DNA of 64,000 nt from an uncultured Stenotrophomonas sp. Its GTDB lineage: Bacteria > Pseudomonadota > Gammaproteobacteria > Xanthomonadales > Xanthomonadaceae. The translations under genes were made by a program, and so were the position numbers. This document shows positions 29,364 to 37,571 of this stretch, one piece after another (the stretch's first letter is position 1; every line of letters begins with the position of its first letter). Under the pieces are notes generated by a model. The model made no database searches. It was not told the DNA's origin and saw nothing but the letters and a program-made list of their open reading frames with translations. The stretch spans positions 186,001 to 250,000 of the forward strand of contig NZ_CAJYVQ010000004.1 in the NCBI RefSeq assembly GCF_913778665.1. The letters run 5' to 3'.

Positions 29364-32300
29364 ATGACCAGTACCGCGCAACTCACTTCGCCGTCTTCCG
29401 CCGACCTGCTCGATCGTGATTACACGCTCGACCACAAGTACACCCGAAACGAGGGCCGGATCTACCTGAGTGGCGTGCAGGCGCTGGTACGGCTGCCGCT
29501 GATGCAGCGCCTGCGCGATGCCGCCGAAGGCATCGACAGCGCCGGGTTCGTCAGTGGCTACCGTGGCAGCCCGCTGGGCGGCTTCGACCTGGAGCTGTGG
29601 CGCGCGCGCAAGCACCTGGACGCGGCCAAGGTGAAATTCACCCCGGGCCTGAACGAGGACCTGGGCGCCACCATGGTGTGGGGCACGCAGCAGACCAACC
29701 TGTTCCCCGGCGCCAACGTGCAGGGCGTGTTCGGCATGTGGTACGGCAAGGGGCCGGGCGTGGATCGCTGCGGCGACGTGTTCAAGCACGCCAATGCCGC
29801 CGGCACCTCGCGCTACGGCGGCGTGCTGGCGCTGGCCGCCGATGACCATGCCTGCCGCAGCTCGACCCTGCCGCACGGCAGCGAGGACGAGTTCGTCAGC
29901 GCGATGATGCCGGTGCTGAACCCGGCCGGCGTGCAGGACATCCTCGACATGGGCCTGCTGGGCTGGGCGATGAGCCGCTACACCGGCCGCTGGGTCGGCT
30001 TCAAGACGATCGCCGAGACGGTGGAATCGTCGGCCTCGGTCGAGGTCGATCCGCTGGCGCGCCGCATCGTGCTGCCGGAAGACTTCGACATGCCCAGCGG
30101 CGGCCTCAACATCCGCTGGCCGGACCCGCCGCTGGATCAGGAAATGCGCCTGCACCGCTATGCGGTGAAGGCCGCGCAGGCGTTCGCCCGCGCCAACGGC
30201 ATCGACAAGGTGGTAATGGATGCGCCGCGCGCGCGGCTGGGTATCGTCACCACCGGCAAGAGCTATCTGGACGTGCTGCAGGCGCTGGAATACCTGGGCC
30301 TGGACGAAGCGGCGTGCGCCGACATCGGCATCCGCGTGTACAAGGTCGGCATGACCTGGCCGCTGGAGCCAGAAGGTATCGCCCGCTTCGCGCAGGGCCT
30401 GGAAGACATCATCGTGGTGGAGGAGAAGCGCGCCTTCATCGAGCGCCAGATCAAGGAGCAGTTCTTCAACTGGCCGGCCAGCTGGGGCCAGCGTCCGTCC
30501 ATCGTCGGCAAGTACGACGAGAGCGGCGAGTGGATCCTGCCGTCCACCGGCGAACTGACCCCGGCCACCATCGCCGGCGTGATCGGCCGCCGCATCCAGA
30601 AGTTCTTCAACAACGAATCGATCGAGCAGCGCCTGCAGTGGATGCAGGAGAAGGAAGCCGAGCTTGCGTTGCCGCGCGCCAGCTTCCCGCGCGTGCCGCA
30701 CTACTGCTCGGGCTGCCCGCACAACACCTCCACCCAGGTCCCGGACGGTTCGCGTGCACTGGCCGGTATCGGTTGCCATTACATGGTGACCTGGATGGAC
30801 CGAAGCACCGACACCTTCACCCACATGGGCGGCGAAGGCGTGACCTGGGCCGGGCAGGCGCCGTTCACCGATACCCCGCACGTGTTCCAGAACCTGGGCG
30901 ACGGCACCTACTTCCACAGTGGTTCGCTGGCGATCCGGCAGGCGGTCGCGGCCGGCGTCAACATCACCTACAAGATCCTCTACAACGATGCGGTGGCGAT
31001 GACCGGCGGCCAGCCGGTGGACGGCCCGCTGAGCGTGCCCGACATCGCACGGCAGATGCGCGCCGAAGGCATCCACACCATCGTGGTGTTGTCGGACAAC
31101 ATCGGCAAGTGGACCGGCCAGCGCGAGCACTTCCCCAGTGACGTGGAGTTCCACGACCGCAGCGAACTGGAAGACGTGCAGAAGCGCCTGCGCGAAGTGA
31201 AGGGTGTTTCGATCCTGATCTACGAGCAGACCTGTGCCACCGAGAAGCGCCGCCGCCGCAAGCGCGGCAAGCTGGAAGATCCGCAGAAGCGGGTGCTGAT
31301 CAACTCGCTGGTCTGCGAAGGCTGCGGCGACTGCGGCAAGAAGAGCTTCTGCGTGTCGGTGCTACCGAAGGAAACCGAGTTCGGGCGCAAGCGCGAGATC
31401 GACCAGTCCAACTGCAACAAGGACTATTCCTGCGTGAACGGCTTCTGCCCGAGCTTCGTCACCGTGCACGGCGGCCAGCCGCGCAAGGGCAGCAAGCGTG
31501 ATGCCTCCACACTGCTGGACAACCTGCCGGCGCCGACCATCCGCGGCACGCTGGAACAGCCCTGGAACATCCTGATCACCGGCGTCGGCGGCACCGGCGT
31601 GGTGACCATCGGCGCGCTGCTGGGCATGGCCGGTCACCTGGAAGGCAAGGGCGCGACCGTGCTTGACCAGACCGGCCTGGCGCAGAAGGGTGGCGCGGTG
31701 ACCACGCACATCCGCATCGCGCGCCGACCGGACGACATCCACGCGGTGCGCATCGCCGCCGGCGAAGCCGACCTGGTACTGGGCTGCGACATGGTGGTGG
31801 TCAACGACTACTGGGCGCTGTCGAAGGTGCGCGCCGGCCGCTCGCAGGTGGTGTTGAACACCTACGAAGCGATGCCGGGCACCTTCACCACACGACCGGA
31901 CATGCAGTTCCCCGCCGCCGACATCATCGCCGGCGTGCGCGTGGCGCTGGGCGGCCAGGAGCCGCTGCTGCTGGATGCCACCCAGCTGGCCACCGCGCTG
32001 CTGGGCGATGCCATCGCCGCCAACCTGTTCATCCTTGGCTACGCCTGGCAGCAGGGCCTGGTGCCGCTGTCGTTCGAATCGCTGATGCGCGCCATCGAAC
32101 TCAATGGCGCCGCCGTGGCGATGAACCAGCAGGCGTTTGCGTGGGGTCGCCTGGCCGTGGTCGATCCGCAGGCCGTGCAGCAGGCCGCCGGCCTGGTACG
32201 CAACCGCCACACCGATACCGAATCCACCCCGGGCCCGCTGCATCCGCTGCCGCCGGGCGAGTGGGAAGGCAACGAGTGGGGCGCCACCGCGGCGCCGCGC

Positions 32301-33050
32301 AACACCGGCGACGAACGCGAGCTGCGCGGCCTGCCCTCGCATGGCGGCGACGTGGCCTTCCTGCCGCTGGACGACGCGCGCCTGTCGCGTTCGCTGGACG
32401 AAATGATCGAGCGTCGCGCCGCCTTCCTGGTCGAGTACCAGGATGCCGCCTATGCCAACCGCTACCGCGACCTGGTGGCGCGCGTGCGCGCCGCCGAAGC
32501 CGAGCGCATCGGCGGCTCCACCGCGCTGACCGAGACCGTGGCCCGCTACCTGTTCAAGCTGATGGCGTACAAGGATGAGTACGAAGTGGCCCGCCTGTAC
32601 ACCAGCGGCGATTTCCAGCGCCGCCTGCAGCAGCAGTTCGAGGGTGACTACCAAGTGCGCTTCCACCTGGCGCCGCCGCTGTTTGCGAAGAAGGACGAGC
32701 ACGGCCGGCTGCTGAAGAAGGAATACGGCCCGTGGATGTTCAAGGCGTTCGGTCTGCTGGCGAAGTTGAAGTTCCTGCGTGGCGGGCGCCTTGATGTGTT
32801 CGGCCATACCGAGGAGCGCCGCATGGAGCGCCAGCTGATCGGTGACTACGAGGCGACCGTGCAAATGCTGCTGGATGGCCTGGACGACGACCGCCTGGCA
32901 CTGGCGGTGGAGATCGCCAGCATTCCCGAGCACATCCGCGGCTTCGGCCACGTCAAGGAAGCTCACTTCGCGCAGGCCAAGGCACGCGAAGCCGCGCTGC
33001 TGGCGCAGTGGCGCAACCCGAAGGCGCTGCATATCGTGCAGGTGGCCTGA
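29364..33050 (+). CDS. Indolepyruvate ferredoxin oxidoreductase, single-chain
   Basis: This 1228-residue enzyme would oxidatively decarboxylate aryl or branched 2-oxo acids to acyl-CoA with ferredoxin. The alpha-type pyruvate-oxidoreductase domain comes first. The TPP-binding domain follows near 450-600 (CSGCPHNTSTQVP, GIGCHYMVTWMD, GGEGVTWAGQAPF, NDAVAMTGGQPVDGP). A cysteine cluster for [4Fe-4S] is near 650-690 (CEGCGDCGKKSFC, CNKDYSCVNGFCPSF). The gamma domain is GVGGTGVVTIGALLG onward (about 735), and DUF6537-like sequence ends the chain. The fusion corresponds to the three-domain IOR of aerobic proteobacteria. Confidence 0.92.
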   Translation: MTSTAQLTSPSSADLLDRDYTLDHKYTRNEGRIYLSGVQALVRLPLMQRLRDAAEGIDSAGFVSGYRGSPLGGFDLELWRARKHLDAAKVKFTPGLNEDLGATMVWGTQQTNLFPGANVQGVFGMWYGKGPGVDRCGDVFKHANAAGTSRYGGVLALAADDHACRSSTLPHGSEDEFVSAMMPVLNPAGVQDILDMGLLGWAMSRYTGRWVGFKTIAETVESSASVEVDPLARRIVLPEDFDMPSGGLNIRWPDPPLDQEMRLHRYAVKAAQAFARANGIDKVVMDAPRARLGIVTTGKSYLDVLQALEYLGLDEAACADIGIRVYKVGMTWPLEPEGIARFAQGLEDIIVVEEKRAFIERQIKEQFFNWPASWGQRPSIVGKYDESGEWILPSTGELTPATIAGVIGRRIQKFFNNESIEQRLQWMQEKEAELALPRASFPRVPHYCSGCPHNTSTQVPDGSRALAGIGCHYMVTWMDRSTDTFTHMGGEGVTWAGQAPFTDTPHVFQNLGDGTYFHSGSLAIRQAVAAGVNITYKILYNDAVAMTGGQPVDGPLSVPDIARQMRAEGIHTIVVLSDNIGKWTGQREHFPSDVEFHDRSELEDVQKRLREVKGVSILIYEQTCATEKRRRRKRGKLEDPQKRVLINSLVCEGCGDCGKKSFCVSVLPKETEFGRKREIDQSNCNKDYSCVNGFCPSFVTVHGGQPRKGSKRDASTLLDNLPAPTIRGTLEQPWNILITGVGGTGVVTIGALLGMAGHLEGKGATVLDQTGLAQKGGAVTTHIRIARRPDDIHAVRIAAGEADLVLGCDMVVVNDYWALSKVRAGRSQVVLNTYEAMPGTFTTRPDMQFPAADIIAGVRVALGGQEPLLLDATQLATALLGDAIAANLFILGYAWQQGLVPLSFESLMRAIELNGAAVAMNQQAFAWGRLAVVDPQAVQQAAGLVRNRHTDTESTPGPLHPLPPGEWEGNEWGATAAPRNTGDERELRGLPSHGGDVAFLPLDDARLSRSLDEMIERRAAFLVEYQDAAYANRYRDLVARVRAAEAERIGGSTALTETVARYLFKLMAYKDEYEVARLYTSGDFQRRLQQQFEGDYQVRFHLAPPLFAKKDEHGRLLKKEYGPWMFKAFGLLAKLKFLRGGRLDVFGHTEERRMERQLIGDYEATVQMLLDGLDDDRLALAVEIASIPEHIRGFGHVKEAHFAQAKAREAALLAQWRNPKALHIVQVA

Positions 33051-33053
33051 AGA

Positions 33054-33075
33054 TAGTGCCGGCCGCTGGCCGGCA
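33054..33075. repeat. SMAG-like palindrome
   Basis: TAG then TGCCGGCC-GCT-GGCCGGCA, a perfect 8-bp stem, starts three bases after the oxidoreductase stop codon. The base before TAG is A instead of the usual G. Confidence 0.65.
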
Positions 33076-33122
33076 CCTTCCTGGCAATCGAATGCCGGGG
33101 AGCGGCCGGGACTGCCGGCGGC

Positions 33123-33737
33123 TCAGCCCAACCGCCACAGCAGCAACCGGTTGTTGGCCGGCATCGCCACGTCGCCCAGGCGGGTGAACCCGTTGTCCGC
33201 CGCCAGCGCCTGCACCGCTTCGCTATCGCGGATACCGCTGCGGGGATCGCGCGCCTTCAGCCAGTCATCGAACTGCGCGTTGCTGTCGCTGGTGTAGCGG
33301 CCGCCGTAATTGAACGGCCCATACACCGCCAGCAGCGCGCCATGGCGCAGCTCCGACGGCAGTGCGGCGAACAGCGCCTGTACGTGGTCCCAGCTCATGA
33401 TGTGCAGCGTGTTGGCGCTGAACGCGGCGTCGAACGTGCTGCCCTGGGGCAGCGACAGGCCGGGTGCCGGCGGCAGTTCCACCTGCAGCGCCAGCGGCGG
33501 CAGCAGATTCAGCAAGGCCGCTTCGGCACGCCATGCCTCGATGCCAGGGAGGTGGTCCGGGTGATCACTGGGCTGCCAGCGCAGCCACGGCCAGCGCTCG
33601 GCGAAGAAGGCGGCGTGCTGGCCGGTGCCGCTGCCGATTTCCAGCAGCCGATGACGGTCGCCCATCCACGGGTCGAGTGCGGCGGCAATCGGTTCTCGGT
33701 TGCGCTCGCAGGCTTCTGAATACGGCTTGCTCGACAT
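33123..33737 (-). CDS. DUF938 family SAM-dependent methyltransferase
   Basis: This 204-residue protein has the class I methyltransferase motif I LLEIGSGTGQHAAFFA, a post-I acidic region (WQPSDHPDHLPGI), and motif IV-like DAAFSANTLHIMSW. The wording KPYSEACERNREPI at the N-terminus is typical of DUF938 proteins. The substrate is unknown. The frame is open further upstream into repeat DNA, but MSSKPYSEA matches family N-termini. It is convergent with the oxidoreductase gene. Confidence 0.85.
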   Translation of the reverse strand: MSSKPYSEACERNREPIAAALDPWMGDRHRLLEIGSGTGQHAAFFAERWPWLRWQPSDHPDHLPGIEAWRAEAALLNLLPPLALQVELPPAPGLSLPQGSTFDAAFSANTLHIMSWDHVQALFAALPSELRHGALLAVYGPFNYGGRYTSDSNAQFDDWLKARDPRSGIRDSEAVQALAADNGFTRLGDVAMPANNRLLLWRLG

Positions 33738-33789
33738 CAGGACGGGGTCCAGGCGGGGTCGGCCCCATTGTGCACGAGGGGGATGTGCC

Positions 33790-33810
33790 TGCAGGGCTTG
33801 CAGCCCTGCA
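33790..33810. repeat. Hairpin upstream of the methyltransferase gene
   Basis: TGCAGGGC, loop TTGCA, GCCCTGCA forms a perfect 8-bp stem about 50 bp before the methyltransferase start. Confidence 0.55.
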
Positions 33811-33861
33811 CCCGCAGAAACCGGAGCCAGAGCAACGTCAAAAGCTGGCATTCCGTGGGTT

Positions 33862-33963
33862 GGCGGGGTGGGCCCGGTTGCGGGGGACGCCGTAAATACG
33901 TCCATGTAGGCTCGGTCGCGCCATCCATGGCGCTCACGCCCCCGCAACCGGACCCACCCCGCC
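33862..33963. repeat. Structured dispersed element, copy B
   Basis: Arms of 25 nt (33862-33886 and 33939-33963) pair at 24 positions and enclose a 52-nt core with hairpins TACG-TCCA-TGTA and GCGCCAT-CC-ATGGCGC. Compared with copy A (28178-28279), the second hairpin has two base pairs swapped on both sides, i.e. compensatory change. A tail resembling GACAGTTT...GCGATC follows both copies. It lies between divergent genes. The 33738-34252 gap has no gene; it also holds the hairpin at 33790, a GGGGTC palindrome (33997) and a decayed SMAG unit (34064). Confidence 0.85.
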
Positions 33964-33996
33964 TTCGACAGTTTTCTGCGATCTGTCGGGACGTCA

Positions 33997-34039
33997 TGGG
34001 GTCAGATCCGCTTTCCGAAGGAAAACAGATCTGACCCCA
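33997..34039. repeat. GGGGTC-type palindrome, copy 4
   Basis: TGGGGTCAGATCCGCTTTCC pairs with GGAAAACAGATCTGACCCCA with a few interior mismatches. The outer 10 bp (TGGGGTCAGA / TCTGACCCCA) are perfect. Confidence 0.7.
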
Positions 34040-34063
34040 AATGAATCTCGATATCTGACAGGT

Positions 34064-34087
34064 GTGCCGACCAAGGCCGACACCTAC
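34064..34087. repeat. Decayed SMAG-like unit
   Basis: GTGCCGACC-AA-GGCCGACAC followed by CTAC resembles the unit at 28458 but has two mismatches in the stem. Confidence 0.5.
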
Positions 34088-34252
34088 CAACAGCCACAGG
34101 GATCTGTCAGAGGCGGGGCAAAGCCCTGCCGAAACCCTCCCAACCATGACTGCAGTCACTTGTCCCCACGCCCCGCGCTGGCGAAAGTCGAGAGGTTGAC
34201 GTGATCGGCTCGGCCCGTTGCCGGCCGCACGCAAGCGAGAGAGAGAAACGCT

Positions 34253-35884
34253 GTGCAACGACGTGAGTTCCTGGCTTTTTCCGGTCTGGGCCTGGCGGGA
34301 CTGCTGCTGCCGCATTCCCGAGCCATCGCCGCCGAGCAGCTGCTGGTCCCGGTCGATACCGCCCAGCGCCGGCGCCTTGCCGAGGTCGCCCTCGCCTCCG
34401 CGCGCGGCGCCAAGGCCAGCTACTGCGATGTGCGCATCGGCCGCTACCTCAACCAGTCGGTCATCACCCGCGAGCACCAGGTCGGCAATGTGACCAACCG
34501 CGAGTCGTCCGGCGTGGGCGTGCGCGTGATCGTCAACGGTGCCTGGGGCTTCGCCGCCACCCATCAGCAGACCGAGGCCGCCGTGCGTGCTGCGGTCGAG
34601 CAGGCCGCCGCAATCGCGCGCGCCAACGCCACCCTCCAGACCCGGCCGGTGCAGCTGGCACCGACCCCGCCGGTCGGCGAGGTGCGCTGGCAGACGCCGG
34701 TGCGCCGCAATGCCATGGCCGTGCCGATCCAGGACAAGGTCGAGCTGCTGCTGGCGCTCAATGCCGCCGCGCTGAATGCGGGCGCCGACTTCATCAATTC
34801 CACCCTGTTCCTGGTCAACGAGCAGAAGTACTTCGCCTCCAGCGACGGCTCGTTCATCGACCAGGACATCCACCGCATCTGGCTGCCCTTCACCGCCACC
34901 GCCATCGACAAGGCCAGCGGCAGGTTCCGCACCCGCGCCGGCCTGTCCTCGCCGATGGGCATGGGCTACGAGTTCCTCGATGGCGATGCACGCGGCAAGG
35001 TGCAGCTGCCGGGCGGCATCACCGCCTACCGTGATTCCTACGACCCGGTCGAGGACGCCGTCGCCGCCGCCCGCCATGCGCGCGAGAAGCTGAAGGCGCC
35101 GTCGGTGAAGCCCGGCAAGTACGACCTGGTGCTGGACCCGTCCAACCTGTTCCTGACCATCCACGAGAACGTCGGCCACCCGCTGGAGCTGGACCGCGTG
35201 CTCGGCTACGAGGCCAACTACGCCGGCACCAGCTTCGCCACGCTGGACAAGCGCGATGCCGGCTTCCGCTGGGGCAGCGACATCGTCACCTTCTTCGCCG
35301 ACAAGACCCAGCCGGGCAGCCTCGGTGCGGTCGGCTACGACGACGAAGGCGTGAAGACCCAGCGCTGGGATCTGGTGCGCGACGGCATCCTCGTCGACTA
35401 CCAGGCCACCCGCGATGAAGCCCATATCCTCGGCCGCGACGCGTCGCATGGCTGCAGCTATGCCGATTCCTGGTCCAGCGTGCAGTTCCAGCGCATGGCC
35501 AATGTCTCGCTGGCGCCGGGCAGGCAGCCGCTCAGTGTCGAAGACATGATCAAGGACGTGGAGAACGGCATCTGGATCCACGGCCGCGGCTCTTACTCGA
35601 TCGACCAGCAGCGCTACAACGCGCAGTTCGGTGGCCAGCTGTACTACCAGATCAAGGACGGAAAGATCGCGGGCATGGTCGAGGACGCGGCCTACCAGAT
35701 CCGCACGCCGGAGTTCTGGAACGCCTGTAGCGCGATCTGCGATGAGCGCGACTTCCGCCTCGGCGGTTCGTTCTTCGATGGCAAGGGCCAGCCGGGCCAG
35801 GTCTCGGCGGTTTCGCACGGCTCGTCCACCACCCGCTTCAACGGCATCAACATCATCAACACCGCGCGCAGTCTCGGCGCTTGA
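34253..35884 (+). CDS. TldD-like metalloprotease with Tat signal (first copy)
   Basis: This 543-residue TldD/PmbA-family protein begins MQRREFLAFSGLGLAGLLLP and ends its leader at AIAAEQ: a twin-arginine motif, hydrophobic core and A-x-A site. It should be exported folded, unlike cytoplasmic E. coli TldD. The catalytic zinc motif HExxxH is HENVGH (H304, E305, H309); a possible cysteine ligand is in ASHGCSYADSW. It starts at a GTG with GAGAGAGAG upstream and opens a nine-gene operon. Known TldD/E pairs trim peptides, e.g. microcin B17 precursor and CcdA; the target here is unknown. Confidence 0.88.
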   Translation: MQRREFLAFSGLGLAGLLLPHSRAIAAEQLLVPVDTAQRRRLAEVALASARGAKASYCDVRIGRYLNQSVITREHQVGNVTNRESSGVGVRVIVNGAWGFAATHQQTEAAVRAAVEQAAAIARANATLQTRPVQLAPTPPVGEVRWQTPVRRNAMAVPIQDKVELLLALNAAALNAGADFINSTLFLVNEQKYFASSDGSFIDQDIHRIWLPFTATAIDKASGRFRTRAGLSSPMGMGYEFLDGDARGKVQLPGGITAYRDSYDPVEDAVAAARHAREKLKAPSVKPGKYDLVLDPSNLFLTIHENVGHPLELDRVLGYEANYAGTSFATLDKRDAGFRWGSDIVTFFADKTQPGSLGAVGYDDEGVKTQRWDLVRDGILVDYQATRDEAHILGRDASHGCSYADSWSSVQFQRMANVSLAPGRQPLSVEDMIKDVENGIWIHGRGSYSIDQQRYNAQFGGQLYYQIKDGKIAGMVEDAAYQIRTPEFWNACSAICDERDFRLGGSFFDGKGQPGQVSAVSHGSSTTRFNGINIINTARSLGA

Positions 35885-35915
35885 GCCACCCCATCCTTCG
35901 ACATGGAGAGCAGCC

Positions 35916-37550
35916 TTGCAAAGACGTGACTTCCTGGCCCTGACCGGGCTTACCGCGGGCGGACTGATCGTGCCCTCCTTCTTCGGCAAGGTGATCGCCG
36001 CCGAGCAGCTGCAGTCCAGCCTCGACCCGGCGCTGAAGAAGCGCCTGGCCGACGCTGCGCTGCAGGCGGCACGCAGCGCCGGTGCCACGTACTGCGATGT
36101 GCGCATCGGCCGCTACCTGCGCCAGTTCGTGATCACCCGCGAAGACAAGGTGCAGAACGTGGTGAACACCGAGTCCACCGGTGTGGGCATCCGCGTCATC
36201 GTCAACGGCGCCTGGGGCTTCGCCGCCACCAACGCGCTGGGCACCGCCGACGTGGCCCGGGCCGCGCAGCAGGCGGCCGCCATCGCCAAGGCCAATGCCG
36301 GCGTGCAGACCGCGCCGGTGCAGCTGGCCAAGGCGCCGGGCGTTGGCGAGGTGAGCTGGCGCACGCCGATCCGCAAGAACGCGATGGACGTGCCGATCAA
36401 GGACAAGGTCGGGCTGCTGCTGGACGTCAACGCCGCCGCGATGGGCGCTGGTGCCAGCTTCGTCAACTCGATGCTGTTCCTGGTCAACGAGCAGAAGTAC
36501 TTCGCCTCCACCGACGGCTCCTACATCGACCAGGACGTGCACCGCATCTGGGCGCCGATGACGGTCACCGCGATCGACAAGTCCAGCGGCAAGTTCCGTA
36601 CCCGCTCCGGGCTGTCTTCACCGATGGGCCTGGGCTACGAGTACCTGGACGGCGCGGCCGCCGGCAAGGTGGTCAGCCCGAACGGCGTGGTCAACTACAG
36701 CACCTCCTACGACATGAAGGAAGATGCCATCGCCGCCGCCAGGCAGGCGCAGGAGAAGCTGAAGGCACCATCGGTGAAGCCGGGCAAGTACGACCTGGTC
36801 CTCGACCCCTCGCACACCTGGCTGACCATCCACGAATCCATCGGCCACCCGCTGGAACTGGATCGCGTGCTTGGCTACGAAGCCAACTACGCCGGCACCA
36901 GCTTCGCCACGCTGGACAAGCGCGAGCAGCATTTCCAGTACGGCAGCGAGCTGGTCAACATCTTCGCCGACAAGACCCAGCCGGGCAGCCTCGGCGCCGT
37001 TGCGTACGACGACGAAGGCGTGAAGTGCAAGCGCTGGGACCTGATCAGCAGCGGCAAGCTGGTCGATTACCAGACCATCCGCGACCAGGCCCACATCCTC
37101 GGCAAGACCGAGTCCGATGGCTGCTGCTATGCCGATTCGTGGTCCAGCGTGCAGTTCCAGCGCATGGCCAACGTGTCGATGGCACCGGGAAAGAAGCCGT
37201 TGAGCGTGCCGGACCTGATCAAGGACGTGGAGAACGGCATCTACATCATCGGCGACGGCTCGTTCTCGATCGACCAGCAGCGCTACAACGCGCAGTTCGG
37301 CGGCCAGCTGTTCTACGAGATCAAGAACGGCCAGATCACCCGCATGCTGGAAGACGTGGCCTACCAGATCCGCACGCCCGAGTTCTGGAACGCCTGCACC
37401 GCGGTGGCCGACGAGCGCGATTACCGCCTGGGCGGTTCGTTCTTCGACGGCAAGGGCCAGCCGGGCCAGGTCTCGGCGGTCTCGCACGGTTCGTCGACCG
37501 CGCGCTTCAACGGCATCAACGTCATCAACACCGCACGCAGCCTCGGCTGA
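35916..37550 (+). CDS. TldD-like metalloprotease with Tat signal (second copy)
   Basis: This 544-residue close paralogue of the preceding gene begins MQRRDFLALTGLTAGGLIVP, again a Tat-type leader ending VIAAEQ. Its metal motif is HESIGH (H306, E307, H311) and SDGCCYADSW carries the cysteine. It starts at a TTG with GGAGAG six bases upstream; without that start the Tat signal would be lost, so the TTG is well supported. It lies 31 bp after the first copy. Both copies retain every visible ligand, so both may be active. Confidence 0.88.
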   Translation: MQRRDFLALTGLTAGGLIVPSFFGKVIAAEQLQSSLDPALKKRLADAALQAARSAGATYCDVRIGRYLRQFVITREDKVQNVVNTESTGVGIRVIVNGAWGFAATNALGTADVARAAQQAAAIAKANAGVQTAPVQLAKAPGVGEVSWRTPIRKNAMDVPIKDKVGLLLDVNAAAMGAGASFVNSMLFLVNEQKYFASTDGSYIDQDVHRIWAPMTVTAIDKSSGKFRTRSGLSSPMGLGYEYLDGAAAGKVVSPNGVVNYSTSYDMKEDAIAAARQAQEKLKAPSVKPGKYDLVLDPSHTWLTIHESIGHPLELDRVLGYEANYAGTSFATLDKREQHFQYGSELVNIFADKTQPGSLGAVAYDDEGVKCKRWDLISSGKLVDYQTIRDQAHILGKTESDGCCYADSWSSVQFQRMANVSMAPGKKPLSVPDLIKDVENGIYIIGDGSFSIDQQRYNAQFGGQLFYEIKNGQITRMLEDVAYQIRTPEFWNACTAVADERDYRLGGSFFDGKGQPGQVSAVSHGSSTARFNGINVINTARSLG

Positions 37551-37571
37551 CCGGTCAGGAGCCCTTACACC

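Noticed and set aside
29241..31154. Long minus-strand open frame opposite the indolepyruvate oxidoreductase
   Set aside because: It is His/Arg/Ala/Gly-rich in the manner of reverse-frame shadows in GC-rich DNA. The plus strand encodes a clearly recognised enzyme. The same applies to other long antisense frames, e.g. over the TonB receptor and tldD-pmbA genes.
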